Below, one piece after another: positions 34,268 to 45,512 of a stretch of DNA of 64,000 nucleotides; the first letter of the stretch is position 1; the number at the start of each line of letters is the position of its first letter. The stretch lies in NCBI RefSeq assembly GCF_963678635.1, contig NC_087065.1, forward strand, positions 42,039,430 through 42,103,429, written 5' to 3'. Source of the stretch: Symsagittifera roscoffensis. Lineage: Eukaryota > Xenacoelomorpha > Acoela > Convolutidae. The notes below the pieces were generated by a model that saw only the letters and a list, made by a program, of their open reading frames with translations, was not told where the DNA came from and did not search any database. The translations under genes were made by a program, and so were the position numbers.

Positions 34268-34630
34268 TAGGGGGCGGCTCTAGGAATTCCTCGAGGGGGG
34301 ACAGATTTTCAAATTTTTGTCTAATTTTTTTTTAAGTCGAATTGATTTTCTGAACTCTCTCCCAAATCACTATGAAGACTTTATTTTGACCAAATTTTTT
34401 TGCCGCAGGTGATTTTTTATTTAAAAAAAAACAAGCAAAAAAGCTTTTCAAGATTTTTTGGAAGGTTTTGTGAAATAATTTTGAGGTACGTCAGCCGAAA
34501 ACAGATGCTTGAAATAATGCTAACGGTCAGGTGGGATCGAATCCTTACGGAGGTCGAAAGCCTGAAAGGGGTTGGGGAATTCAGTGTGATTCTCCTTCCC
34601 CTAAATCCTCTTGCCTAAATTCCTCTGCTG
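34268..34630 (-). mobile_element. hAT-type MITE, diverged
   Basis: TAGGGGGCGGCTCTAGGAATT at the left and CCTAAATTCCTCTGCTG at the right are eroded forms of the family terminus. Flanks TTGATATG and TTGAATTT share 5 of 8 bases. Internal GACCAAATTTTTTTGCCGCAGG and GGATCGAATCC resemble the family only weakly. Confidence 0.5.
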
Positions 34631-35155
34631 TTGAATTTACTTTGCAGTTTTAGGAGGGGAGTGGAAAACTGACAAAAATGGTCCTGTTTTTTCATACCGA
34701 CAGATTTACTTATTTTAAGTTGTAAAAGATTTTTATTTTATTTTGGGCTTCCAAAAAAGCCCAAAGTTTATACAACCATATTCACGCTTTTAGTAGAAAT
34801 CTGCAGAAATTCTCTTGTTGATGGTCGAACGGGAAATTTATGACGCATGTAAAAAATCGAATACTATTACAATTGGTGGTTTATTTAAGTCAAGTTTGTT
34901 TCAACGTTTTTTTTGCTTGAACAAAGTAGCTTAAACGTTTATTACTCTGAATTGACTGCGCCGAATAAAAGTGGACATCATCAAATTTTTTATGCAATTT
35001 TTATCAAATAACACGTGACGTAAACAGTTGATTGATTAGTTATGACCAATTTTCACTTTATTAGGAATCAGAGTTATTGTTAATTGAAATTTTGTCTCGC
35101 TTCTCTAATCTGTGTTCGCCAGTCTCTTATTGTCTCTTATTATTGCTCTGAGGGG
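34631..35155. other. Non-coding spacer or 3' flank of the minus-strand exon
   Basis: AT-rich sequence, 3' of the candidate terminal exon at 35,156 on the minus strand. AATAAA reads on the minus strand within 34,700-35,100 are not distinctive. Confidence 0.4.
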
Positions 35156-35277
35156 TTAAAAAGTAGACAAATCGTCCAGACTGGCGGCTCCTGATACAGT
35201 CAAGTCCTCTGTTTCCGCCCCTCCCTCTCCGCCCATCAACTCATTTTCACCCTCCATTTCCTCCGTCAGAAGCAACA
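35156..35277 (-). CDS. Candidate terminal exon, acidic C-terminus
   Basis: Minus-strand stretch much GC-richer than its surroundings. After acceptor TTGTATACAG it reads two bases of a split codon and then 39 codons to TAA (35,156-35,158). The product is acidic: LLLTEEMEGENELMGGEGGA, then a stretch ending ASLDDLSTF. The leading phase fits the donor phase of the candidate exon at 42,527-42,693 (one base plus two bases gives a Leu codon). The protein family is not recognised. The pairing implies a 7.2-kb intron, so the exon is suggested by composition and splice signals only. Confidence 0.4.
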
Positions 35278-36132
35278 CTGTATACAAACACACATTCACG
35301 GAAACATTAAAGCGGGCTAGACACAGAACAAATCAGGTCACACGCTCTGTTGAACAAGATGTTCTGAAGACGTTCTTGAGTTTTAACATTTCCTATTGAT
35401 ATATTTTCATTTTGAGGGAAATAACAATGCTCGTATCAGCGCAAATCATTGAACTTTCAGGCTGTCCCTCAAGGTGCCTGGAACAATTTGTGGTATGAAT
35501 TTTTCAAAAAATATATATTGAAAGAAACAAACACTGTTCTTACAAATCCAATGTAGACAAGAAAAGCGGGTTGCTGTGAAAGTAGCACAGAATATTCCGA
35601 ACGTATTCATGAAAACTACGATTAAAAGTTAATCAAATTAGTGTCGTTTCTTGTACGTGGTGCGATGAGAAAACTATGCACACGCGTTGAAAGTTAGTAA
35701 ATTAGGCATAATCGACAACAGTTGCTTTCAAAAAAAGAATAACTAAAAAGGTAACAATTTGAAAAAAAATTTCAAGTTCGAAAATTTCTGCTTTTTTGCA
35801 CATTATTTTAAAAGAATAAAATTCAAATTAATTGCCAGAGAAATGCCAAATAAAGCTTCCAAAACTCGTTTACCCGATGAAAATTTTTTAAAAAGCCTAA
35901 ATGACCAATTAATCAAGTTATCATCACTTTAATTGTTTGCTTTAACCGCTCTAAATTTGTGTAAAACTCACAAAATTAAAAAAACTAGGTTTTATTGATA
36001 ACATAATATATTACTTGATCTATTCTGACGATTATTTGTGGTACCTGGTTTTGCGTGAAAAACCAAAAAAGCAGAACCTTAAGCACACCCGAATAAAAAG
36101 CTCATCCACTTTTTTCAAATGATGGGAACATC
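35278..36132. other. Non-coding spacer (possible intron)
   Basis: AT-rich sequence. If the two minus-strand candidate exons belong together, 35,278-42,526 is their intron. No internal exon was recognised. Confidence 0.4.
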
Positions 36133-36575
36133 AAGAATGCTTGTATCAGAACGAAGCCCGAAATGTCCGGACGGCACATAAAAGTATGCGAAAAGGTTCT
36201 TGATAGATGTGTTTAACAATCTAGAAAATTACTGAAAAAATTAGGAATTGTTAAACTGTTTTTTTTTGGATGTAAGAAACAAACAGTTTAGTGATCTACT
36301 CATGAACCAAATAGCTTAGTTCATTTTAACTTGGAATGTGTTCAGACCGTTTTCTGATTAAACAGCTGATTAGCACAAAATATATTGCGCGTTGATTGAC
36401 CCAAATTTGCAATAGGCAAACCCAAAAAATTTTCGAAGACATCATTTTAAATTTGAGCTCAAAAGATCAATATTTTATTTCATAGAAAAACTTAGTTTCA
36501 AAGTTGATTGGTTAAAAACCCTAATTTGTCTGAAAAAATGCACCAAAACAAAAAGTTTTTGTCGCATTCCTTACT
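36133..36575 (-). mobile_element. Helentron-like element, strongly diverged
   Basis: Reverse-oriented. It has TGCTTGTATCAGAACGAAGCCC, GTCCGGACGGC, AAAATATATTGCGCGTTGATTG and CTAATTTGTCTGAAAAAATGC, and loses the family sequence before a clear terminus near 36,575. Divergence is well above that of the 40-kb, 53-kb and 55-kb copies, so this is an older insertion. Confidence 0.6.
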
Positions 36576-39344
36576 AGTCGAAGTAATTAAATTTGATATG
36601 TTTCGCATCTACTTACTCTTTATTTGAGTAAAATAACGAGCTCTCAATCAATTTGTGATGATGTTTGAGTCAGATTCATTCGTTGCTTGCAAAATTTAAG
36701 CTAAGTAATTATTAATAAGCTCTCGCAAATTTTAGAAAAAATGGTCACAAAAAAAACTTTTTTTTTGAGCTAAGGCAATTTGATCGGACAAACTGAAGAC
36801 CAAGCTCAAGGAATACTCTTTAGTTGCAAAAAAGTTTTTCGGTCCAGGTGATTATCATTTTGGCTTGTTCGGTAATTAATCTTCGGTTGTAACTCACGCA
36901 AGTTTGTTATTAGGGATGCGTTCTGTAAACCAAAGTGTCAGTAAATTACCGGATCAGTTAATCGAATATTACTGATAATCGAATCAGGTAATAATTACTG
37001 ATACAACAATTTACTGACGACCACCAAATTTTTTTAAGATTGTATTTTAGTATTTGCCATTCGTGCTTAAGGATTTTTTAAACAACTGTAATTGTAAAGA
37101 CCTTGACTTGAACAAGGATTCATTTTGAAAGTGAACGATCAATTTCTTAAATTTCCTTCTCCTTTTGTACTTGATTTGATTTTTAAACACATGAGTCAAA
37201 ACCTTCGAGGTGCAAAATTGCAATATGGCAATGATTTTTGAAAGTGTTTCAAGAAAACTTATCAGCTAGTTTTTCAGGGTTTTTTAAGAGTTCTTGCAAT
37301 CAAACCCGCCTTTAGTTCGCCAAGCCAATAACTTGACTTTTAGCCACGGTAGTATTTGGTTGGTCCTGTATAAAATAGCATATGCATAAACTTTACTGCT
37401 AGCTTAATCTAGGAGGTTTTATCGCGTGCTTTTTGTAACCTAATTTGCAATTCTGTTAAAACAATACATATCGTCGTTCTGAAAAAAATGGATGAAAATT
37501 TTGGCAAGGCCATTTAGTGGCAGAAGCATGACTATTTATTTATTTTCACTGTTTTTTCAAACAAAAAAACTGAACAAAAAGCTAAATCAATTTTTTTGTT
37601 CAACTCATTTACAAGCAGAGTTTTATATAAAACAATGAGATCGATAGCCAGAATGTTTCAGATTATTAGTATCATGAAATGTGATCGGCTATCATGTAAT
37701 TGAACATTTTTTCGATAAAATTTCAAAATTTTGTGCTATTTTATCTTTTTTCTAAAGTTACGGTCCCCATTTGAGTAGATAAAGGTAACTTTTCTTTAAG
37801 ATCCACCCTGATTTCTTTATTGAAAAAGCTCTTCAAAGCTAGAAAGCTTTCGTAGAAACTTCTTGCTTCAGCTTATTTCATCATTTTAAAAAGATTACGC
37901 AAGGTAATGTGAGCGCTTTAACGATTGTGGCATAGTTTTTGATGCATGAGCTTCTTCTTATTCTGTAGTATGTTCACTTTTCCCACATTTTTGAAGAAAC
38001 TTGGTCGAAATTTATTTTTCCTTCTGGGATTATCAATTGAATAGAGAAATATCTGGTTACGATTTTTCGCCAATAATTATGCTAGTGATTTGAATGTGTT
38101 TTGGCAATACTCTCTTTGCTGTCTTCAAGTTTTCGTCGCCCAATTGTTTCGCCGCCAGAATTTTTGGTACGCCTACGCTCCTCAGAAATTTCAGCCTTCA
38201 ACACGTGCAGCTGCACTTCTAAATTTCAAACCGAATTAACTTCTATGATAATGTATAATTTATCTAGCTTCCTCAGGTATAAGTGTCTTCAAGGCTTCGA
38301 TTTAGCGAGAGCATGATTTATTTGTTTTTCAATAGATTGGTTAATGGTCTTGGTCTCAACTAGATTTTTGATCTTTGATCCTTGATGGTCTCCGACTAAT
38401 ATCGGACTCAGTGCTGAATTTACTGTTTTTTTTTATTAAGTGAAACAGTAGTTTCTTCTTTGTAATTCAGTTTTGGATTCTCGACATAATCTTCTGGGCT
38501 CTTAGCTTCAATGCATGACCGTCTCCGTTCTTCGGATGGTTCATTCCACGTTCCATTTCTGCTTTTGAAACGCTGGGTTAAGCTTATCGCAAAAATTAGG
38601 CTATCATTTAGTCTAAAACTACCTCGTCTTTAAAACTTAAGCTAGGCACTTCGTGTTTTCTGGCGTCTTTGAAACCCAATTAGAGGAATCATTTTTACTT
38701 TTATCTTATATGTGTAGATATAATGTGGCAAAACTATAAAAATTGCACAAACAACGTCAGAAAAACAAAGTATACGCCTCTCAAAAGTTTTTAAATGAAG
38801 AAGGGAGGAAAATTGGATGTTACCATTAGGAAAAAAGCCGGAACTCGAGTTAAATCTCTTCAAACCTAGTTAAGATTACAACTTCACAGGAGCACCGAAG
38901 GCTACTCGCCAGAGTATCAGATTCAACTACTACCAAATTAAATCCTCATTTTTAATTTAATATTTGAAAAACTTGAGGAGACACTCTTATTTCAATTAAT
39001 ATTTCAATGGTCGCATCATTTGAATGAGCTTCAATGGGCTTCAGATTTCCCCTGCAAGTCTACTGAGAGAAAAAAGTATCATATGAAGGCTAGCCAATTC
39101 GAGACCGAAATTAAACTCGAGACCGAATTTAAATGAGACCGAAAATTAAACATAGTCAAATAAAAAGAATCAAATTGCCAAACAAACCCATCACAACAAA
39201 ATCAAAAAAATAAGAAATCAAAAAAGTGTTTTCTATTTTCCATGAAGAAGTTTTCACAAACTTCATGGCAATCACTCTTTTTCTGAAGTTATTGATTATG
39301 AAAACTTTCTAGCCTAAAAGAAGGACTTTTGTGGTTCTATCAAA
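36576..39344. other. 2.8 kb of non-coding AT-rich DNA
   Basis: No gene, element end or tandem array could be supported. A slightly GC-richer patch at about 38,490-38,580 and small frames at 38,101-38,316 (plus) and 38,642-38,863 (minus) were considered and not accepted. Confidence 0.45.
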
Positions 39345-39707
39345 GTACAAAATGATAGATTTCGCTCCTATTATTATACCAATTATGGCATATAAGCTTT
39401 CTTGAACCAATTTGGAACGATTTCTAGGGCGGATTAAATCTCCGCTTACGCGTAAATAGCGCGAAATATATCGCGCGTTTATTGTTCCAAATTGGCCAAA
39501 ATGGCAATCTTTAAACCCCCATAATTTTACGAAAAATGGTCACAGGTGAAATATCTTTTCAAATTTAAGCTCAGGACAACAATATCTTTTGAATGATATA
39601 AAAAATTCCGTAAAAATGGCTAGTTAAAAAGTCGAAATTTGTCTGAAGAAAAAAAAAACCCACCCCGAGCACAAAGATTCCGTTACTTTCGAATCGAAAG
39701 TCGGAAC
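39345..39707 (-). mobile_element. Helentron-like element, 3'-truncated
   Basis: Reverse-oriented. It starts inside the family at AAGTACAAAATGATAGATTT and has the intact core TAAATAGCGCGAAATATATCG. It ends with CCCACCCCGAGCACAAAG, a CTTTCGAATCGAAAG hairpin and GTCGGAACAAC. The AGACTGCTCG end is missing. Confidence 0.8.
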
Positions 39708-39734
39708 AACAACCCATTTTATACATTCAATTAT

Positions 39735-39947
39735 CCCGCTCTGCAAATTTGTTCCGAAATGAATTGAGGCAAGCTAAATGATCCGAATAATTTCAAGCAC
39801 GACTCAAAGTTTAACACTTAGAGTTTAACATTATCAGCCTAAATTTAATATTTTGTCATACGAATTTCATTTAACAAAAATTATTCGAGATCATCTAAGA
39901 GGCAGTCAAAACATTCAAAGTTTTGCCCTGATATGAGCAGTCTTGTT
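39735..39947 (+). mobile_element. Helentron-like subfamily-2 tail
   Basis: From TCCCGCTCTGCAAATTTGTTCC through AATGAATTGAGGCAAGC to GGCAGTCAAAACATTCAAAG and TTGCCCTGATATGAGCAGTC, TTG. It is forward-oriented, with the 5' half missing, and directly follows the inverted terminus of the previous element. Confidence 0.65.
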
Positions 39948-40328
39948 TTGAATCAGAGCAATTTCACAGAAAATATTTCTAAATCATGGGGATCACTTCT
40001 GGACTCTTTGTATTCCCAAGGCCAGTGTGCTTGCACTTGTCTATATGAGTTGAAAAAAAGTGTGCTCGCACTAGTATTGTTTTTAATATTGACTAGTTTT
40101 AAAAAGCTAACTTTTTTTATGTGCGGCGTTCCAAAATAAGTTGAGGCAAAATAAGTTCATAATATAATTTCCGTATACGGCTCAAATTTAGCCTTTGGTA
40201 TTTGATAGAGTCAGTCCAAAATTTGTTGTTAAAATTTGTTTTATTTGTTAAAAGCTATTCGAGAGCAGTGAAGTTGCAGTCGGAAAACCCAGAGCTTGGC
40301 TTTAGTAATTTAGCAAATTTGTTCGTTT
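39948..40328. other. Non-coding spacer
   Basis: AT-rich, no supported gene. A 68-codon plus-strand frame (39,933-40,139) has no recognisable features. Confidence 0.4.
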
Positions 40329-40870
40329 TTGTTCCGACTTTCGATACGAAAGTAACGGAATATTTGTGCTCGGGGTGGGTTTTTTTTCTTCAGACCATTT
40401 TCGACTTTTTAACTAGCCACTTTTGACGGACTTTTTTTTAATATCATTCGAAAGCTATTGGTGTTTTGAGCTTAAATTTGAAAAGATATTTCACCTGTGA
40501 TCCTTTTTCGTAAAGTTATGAGGGTTTAAAGATTGCCATTTTGACCAATTTGGGACAATTAACGCGCGATATAATTCGCGCTATTAACGCGTAAGCGGAG
40601 ATTTAATGCGTCTTAGAAATCGTTCCAAATTGGTTAAAAGAAGCTTATTTGCCATAATTGATTTGTTACAAGGAGCGAAATCTATTGTTTTGAATTTAAA
40701 TGGCGTGTGGGGGGATGATTTTCAAAAAAAAATTTCAAATTTTAGAAAAAAAATTTTTCATTTTATTTTATTTCATTTAATTTTTTAATGTTGTTTATCT
40801 TATTACTGCTCCATAAACGTTAAAAGGCAGTCGGAACTTTCAAGGCTTCGCCCTGATACGAGCAGTCTTG
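40329..40870 (+). mobile_element. Helentron-like element, full length
   Basis: Complete forward copy. It starts TGTTCCGACTTTCGATACGAAAG, then GTGCTCGGGGTGGGT and the core TTAACGCGCGATATAATTCGCG with AACGCGTAAGCGGAG. Next come AAATGGCGTGTGGGGGGATGA, an A/T-rich stretch and TTACTGCTCCATAAACG. It ends GGCAGTCGGAAC, hairpin arm GGCTTCGCCCTGA and GAGCAGTCTTG. The flanks are T on both sides. No ORF, so it is non-autonomous. Confidence 0.9.
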
Positions 40871-41139
40871 TTCAATTTGATAAATTATATGATCCTTTGG
40901 TATTGTGAGTGCAACTGTTTTTGAGCAATTGATTCAATTACGCGGCTTCAAGTACATGTTGGCAGGCCAGGGATGGAGCAAAATGGAAGTAACGACGGAT
41001 TAAGAGTTCGAACAAAAATCAGAGAAAAATATGGCAAATTGAGTGATCAAGCAAAAAAAAGGAAGGTTTTATTTTAGAAGCAGTATAATTATAATTGTAG
41101 GCTTATTTATAAAATATTTGCGAAGAAATTGCGGAAGAT
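40871..41139. other. Non-coding spacer
   Basis: AT-rich sequence between element copies. Nothing recognised. Confidence 0.4.
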
Positions 41140-41690
41140 TATCGTTTGGGGTGGTTTTTTTCCTTCAGTCAAACTTCGGCATTTTATATAATAAAATTGA
41201 AAACAAAATTTTCCAATACATTGAAAATGTCGTCTCCCTGATTTCAAACTTGAAAAGATATGATGTTCTCTCCAATAATCTTTTGTGAAGTTTCGGAAGT
41301 TTGAAACTCTTGGTCATGCTCTGAAATAACTTACGTGCATTTTTGTGGTTTCATTTACTTAAATGCTAACAACTTAACAGAATTTTGTTAGGCTCGGTGA
41401 ATTATTTCGCACTACAAAACTAATCCAACTTGAGTTGAAGCAAGTTACTCTGTCGTAATAATTTTGTACGTTCCAATTTTTGATCTGATTTTAATTTGAT
41501 TTTCAAAGGAAGGATGGAATATTTGTGCTCTGAGTATTTCTTCATTTCTTCAGATAAATTTCGACTTTTTAACCGGCCACTCAAGTTTTTTATACCATCT
41601 AAAAAAATTTATGTTCTGAGCTCAAATTTGAAAATAAAAAAGATTTTTCTCGTTTTTTTTGCCAGAATTTATAGCAGTTTGAATTAGAGA
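41140..41690 (+). mobile_element. Helentron-like fragments, diverged
   Basis: 41,140-41,480 is a decayed subfamily-2 piece (TTTGGGGTGGTTTTTTTCC, TTGGTCATGCTCTG, ATTATTTCGCACTACAAAAC, AATTTTGTACG). 41,510-41,640 is a 5' piece of subfamily 1 (GGAATATTTGTGCTC, CAGATAAATTTCGACTTTTT, AACCGGCCAC). Confidence 0.55.
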
Positions 41691-42526
41691 CTTAAGCCTA
41701 AGAAAAATTCATTTAAAAGTCCATCTAATTTGAAAATTCATCTAAATTAATTTTATTATTATTTTTTGTTTAACTAAAACTTAAATTACCCAAAATCTGA
41801 GTTGTTCCTTCGTCTTCGAGGATTTTTCAAAAGCGCTGTTTTAATCAAGTTTTTTTTTCAATTTTCTTTTGTAATTTTGTAACTTTCGCTCTAAAATCGG
41901 AAGTAAAAATCTCAAAATTATTTCCTCCGACAGACATCTTATCAGCATAATAGACAGACATCTTATCGGCTTTTTCTTGTTCGATAATGGAATTCTTGTC
42001 CACTAATTGGGAACGCTTCTTTTGGGCACTGGTGATAAACAATGAGCAATCGCATTTTTTGCAAAGTAATACTAGTCGTAATTTGCTAAGTCTTATGGAT
42101 TTGCATCAACGCTTTTTGAATAATATAAAAAAGGGACGTTTAAAAGATTTACGGGTTTCAGTTATTGTTTCAGTAACTTTGAAAAAGTGAAACATGCAAA
42201 AAATTTCTGATAACCTGCTGCATATTGCAATAGGCTTACTTCAACTGCATTTCAACCGTGAAATTTCAAACGCCTCTTGGGTATAGAGAAAAGAAACGTA
42301 TTGAAATTTTTAACTGCTCGGATTGCTCTATTCGTTTTCCTCCGAATAAAGTTCACAAAGTAAAGACTTTTTTGGCCAACTGTTGCTTGCCTGGAAGGCC
42401 GAAAACCGAATCGAGAAAAATAAGAAACATAAAAAACAATTGACAAAAATTCCAGCCCGAAGATCTGTGTGTAATTACCACAGTACGTTCATTATTTGCT
42501 TCGAAACAAAAGAAATATTTTCTTAC
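41691..42526. other. Non-coding spacer with a short direct repeat
   Basis: GACAGACATCTTATCRGC occurs twice, about 23 bases apart, near 41,930-41,972. No gene is supported. On the minus strand this would be the intron just downstream of the exon candidate at 42,527. Confidence 0.4.
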
Positions 42527-42693
42527 GGTCTTCCGCGGAGCCCAGTCCGCTGACTCGGCTGGTTGAACTCTGTCGGCCTCTGTTGACACTCATTTCTGTC
42601 CCCTCCTCCCGCCCCGCTGAGTGAAGTGGGAACATATACTTAGAGGACATTAGGTCAAGGTCAACATCCTCGGTCAAGGGCAGTTTGGACCAT
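42527..42693 (-). CDS. Candidate internal exon, unrecognised protein
   Basis: A 167-bp minus-strand stretch, clearly GC-richer than its surroundings, between acceptor TATCGTTTCAG and a consensus donor C|GTAAGAAA. It is open in one frame. Entering phase takes two bases from the previous exon (first codon ends in A, then Trp-Ser-Lys), and it leaves one base (C). The peptide is hydrophilic: SKLPLTEDVDLDLMSSKYMF, then a Gly/Arg/Glu-rich part, then a Ser-rich end, as in a cytoplasmic loop or tail. It has no recognisable domain. The exit phase matches the candidate terminal exon at 35,156-35,277. Upstream exons were not found. Confidence 0.4.
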
Positions 42694-43951
42694 CTGAAAC
42701 GATACAATGAGATAATCAACCAAAATATCCACACCAACATTGATTACACCAACATTTCCTCAAGCTACAATCACTAATTTATTTTTACTTTTGATTCGTT
42801 TTCACTCAGGAAACCAGACATTTCAAGAAGAAATAAGACGGATACGTGTTAGATATCATACAGAAGGCTCTTTAAGCAGTAATTTTGTCATTCAAACCGC
42901 AAAAAAAAACAAATGGAAAATTTTAACAAAAAAATAGGTTTTGGGAAAGTGTTAATTAATCCCCATTCATGCAATAGAGACTGATTATTTTGATTGACTT
43001 TTCAGACGACCCTAAAATTAGCTGAATTCATTTTTTTTCCAAAAATCTGGTCCCATGTTCTTGAAGTGTATGTTTCTGAGTGAAATCGATTGCTACCCTG
43101 GTAAAAATTCTATAGTCTGCTCTGCATGTAATGGTAGAAAAATCTTTAAACTTTGTCGTATAATAACGAAGAACCGAGGAAAAGAAAGGGCGCAAAAATT
43201 TGAGTCACTTTACTTCCTTTGCGGTTTGCTTGCATTAGATGGTAGAGTTAACCAATGCATCTCCATTGACGAAATTAATTTTCTGTCATTTTGAACTTAG
43301 GCCACTAAGAACCGTTGAAGAACTGAAATTGAGTTGTAACGTTGCTAAATTTAAATTTGTACCAAATTATGCTAAGGATAATTTGGACTAATTCATGGCA
43401 GTGATTCGTTGTTCATCTCTAAACAGCAAATTGACAAATTTGACTGAAAAAAAGTTAAGAGAAACGGCTATCTCGAATCATAGTCACTCGACTCGGATTA
43501 AAAAAAACTTTTTGTAGACTTTGGGGACCCGAAGAGTTTTGCGAACCAGAGCCGACAATAGTTGTTTGAATAACGATCGAAGGTCCAAAAAAATTGAAAT
43601 AAATTTTGTGGTGCAAATAAGGGTGAAATCCAACAGCTAGCTAAAGTTATTTGTTTAGTCTTCTATAGCTTATGCAAAATTAAAAATTGCTTAAAAAACC
43701 AACTTATGGTTTCAATTTGAAAAAAAGGTAATCAAGGTAGTCAAGGAACGCTTTGGTGAGTTCAAAAGCGCAAGCACACAAAGCCACTTAGTACTCTTGT
43801 AGTACATTAGTCTACAGAAAACTAAAATGAAATGGTTTTAACGCCAACGCATCTAAAAAACTTCAAAAAAAATAAATAATCAAAGATCTCAGTAAAGAAG
43901 CGGTACTTCCCGAGAATACGATGCTGAAATCTTAAGGACACCTCATAAATA
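42694..43951. other. Non-coding, possible upstream intron
   Basis: AT-rich sequence. A 79-codon plus-strand frame at 43,055-43,294 has several Cys residues (CSACNGRK, LCRI) but does not match a zinc-finger spacing that I know. It is left as chance or relic. Confidence 0.35.
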
Positions 43952-44371
43952 ATGGAGACGACCCGATACCTATCAGAAGTCTTGAAAGTTTTCAATTTGA
44001 ACAGACAAGAGACAAAAGCTGTCCAGACAAAAGCTGTTCTTTTTCAACTGACCATCATGGTGATTGAAAAAAAACCGAAAAAAGAAACACAATTTGCAGG
44101 ACCAGAAGCTGACTTTGAAGGAACAAACCAAGAAAATAAATTTAGTCTATTCCAATGTACGCAAACTATAAGACTCCATGTCATAATGATTCAGTACTAT
44201 CTAATTTGTATAAATAAAACTTGGCTCGTCCCGGAAAAAAAACAGACATTATTTTTTATTCCTGACTACACAATCTTGAGAAATGACCTTCGAGCAACAA
44301 AAATTGAAGGAAAAAACATGTGTATTTATCGCTATGAAACACGGCATCTTTTTTGTCAAACTAAACTATGA
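43952..44371 (+). pseudogene. LINE-type endonuclease relic
   Basis: A 139-codon open frame. Its later part, INKTWL followed about 15 residues on by IPDYTILRND and then KIEGKNMCIYRYE, parallels the conserved block of AP-type endonucleases of non-LTR retrotransposons (TETWL, then IPGY..xRxDR, then GGG..IYV). The glycine triplet and the acidic residue before TWL have changed. The first ~60 codons are not recognisable. No reverse transcriptase follows in this orientation, so it is a truncated relic. Confidence 0.45.
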
Positions 44372-44548
44372 GCTGTCGGATTGCTGGATAGCTCAAACTC
44401 AATTTCCCATTCCATGCAATTTTTGCTGTCTTTCTAGCGCACCAATGCATAGCATTTAATCAAAAAAGTTTTCTCTAATGACGCCTTCCATCGTAGATAA
44501 CAGCAACAACATCAAATTTGATAAGAAGATTAAACCCAAAAGGAAAGA

Positions 44549-44770
44549 CTAAGAAAAACTACAAAATTAGAAAAAAGAAAAAAGAAATTTAACTCATTCA
44601 AGAGAAACTTCAAGCTGAGAAAAAGGAAGCTGGCCAAAAAGAATGAACTTATAGAACTCGAGAAGAACAAGAGTGTTTTGAGGCCATCTTTTCCTAAAAA
44701 AAGAGCGCAAATGCAAAGATATCTGGAAAGTACTCGAAAAACGGAGTTGGCTTTGGAACGATAAACTTGA
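44549..44770 (+). pseudogene. Lys-rich coiled-coil-like open stretch
   Basis: An open plus-strand frame of roughly 66 codons, with about a third Lys or Arg (KLAKKNELIELEKNKSVLRP), ending in TAA near 44,762. The heptad-like spacing of Leu suggests a coiled coil. No ATG opens it. It may be part of the same decayed coding unit as the ORF interrupted at 44,929. The family is not recognised. Confidence 0.35.
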
Positions 44771-44929
44771 CAATAACAGCCGAGGCAGAGCAATTTTTTT
44801 TCAGTGAATACTTTCAAATGCGTTCCTCAATATGGATAAAACTACCGGCCTACATCAGCACCATATTGCTTTTCTTAACAAAAGATCGAATTGTTTGGAA
44901 GACGATATCAAAAACATTAATGATAAAAT

Positions 44930-45142
44930 TAATAAAGAGTTAAGATGTACCACTGGTAACTATTGTATCTAACTAAGGTTAAAAGAGAATAAACGTATTG
45001 TTTGAATTAAAACTGACTGTAGTCTAAAAAGAGCAACTAGTGAGTCGAAGTCCACTGGACTTCGTAGAGTTAACATTGACTGGTACGTAATTAGATAATA
45101 GAGGTCAAGGTTATAACATACTAAAAATACTGAATCACAACA
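44930..45142 (-). repeat. 3' LTR
   Basis: 213 bp. On the element strand it begins TGTTGTGATTCAG and ends CTCTTTATTA. It differs from the 5' LTR at one base (CTAGTGAG versus CTAATGAG on the plus strand, near 45,040). It contains a perfect 19-base interrupted palindrome, CGAAGTCCACTGGACTTCG, at about 45,046-45,064. The 5' boundary is set by the shared sequence and the AAAAT duplication. It ends in TA rather than the usual CA. Confidence 0.95.
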
Positions 45143-45512
45143 TTCCCCAGTGCACAAAAATTAATATCTGCCCGCTCAACGATGTGGCCAATATCACACA
45201 TATACTCCATCTCCCCTCGCTCCACCAGGGCCAAAGAAGAAACAAAACGTAACCGCATTTAGCACCAATGGATTTTACAGAGAGTACAAATTACAATGGA
45301 GGTAATTATATGGTAATATATACAGGCTACTTACAGGTTTACACAGATATCAACACTGAATGTACAAAATGATATGTACAATTGGGGTTATGTAGCATTT
45401 GTACAATTAAAGCAAACTAACTAACTCACTAACTAAGTAAATAAAAAAAAAATTCTGGGTATCCAATGGATAAAAGTTAAATCAAATACGTAACATGTCG
45501 TGTTACCACCGC
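45143..45512 (-). other. Retrotransposon 3' untranslated region
   Basis: Between the last stop of the pol tail (45,513) and the 3' LTR. The purine-rich ACTGGGGAATG just before the LTR is a plausible but short polypurine tract. Two CCAATGG words (45,265 and 45,463) lie here, outside the coding region. Confidence 0.6.

Noticed and set aside
38490-38580. GC-richer patch as a minus-strand exon
   Set aside because: The frame is interrupted soon after the possible acceptor, and no good donor or phase match with the other candidate exons was found.
43055-43294. Cys-containing 79-codon frame as a zinc-finger protein
   Set aside because: The Cys spacing matches no family that I know, and there are no splice signals or neighbouring coding sequence.
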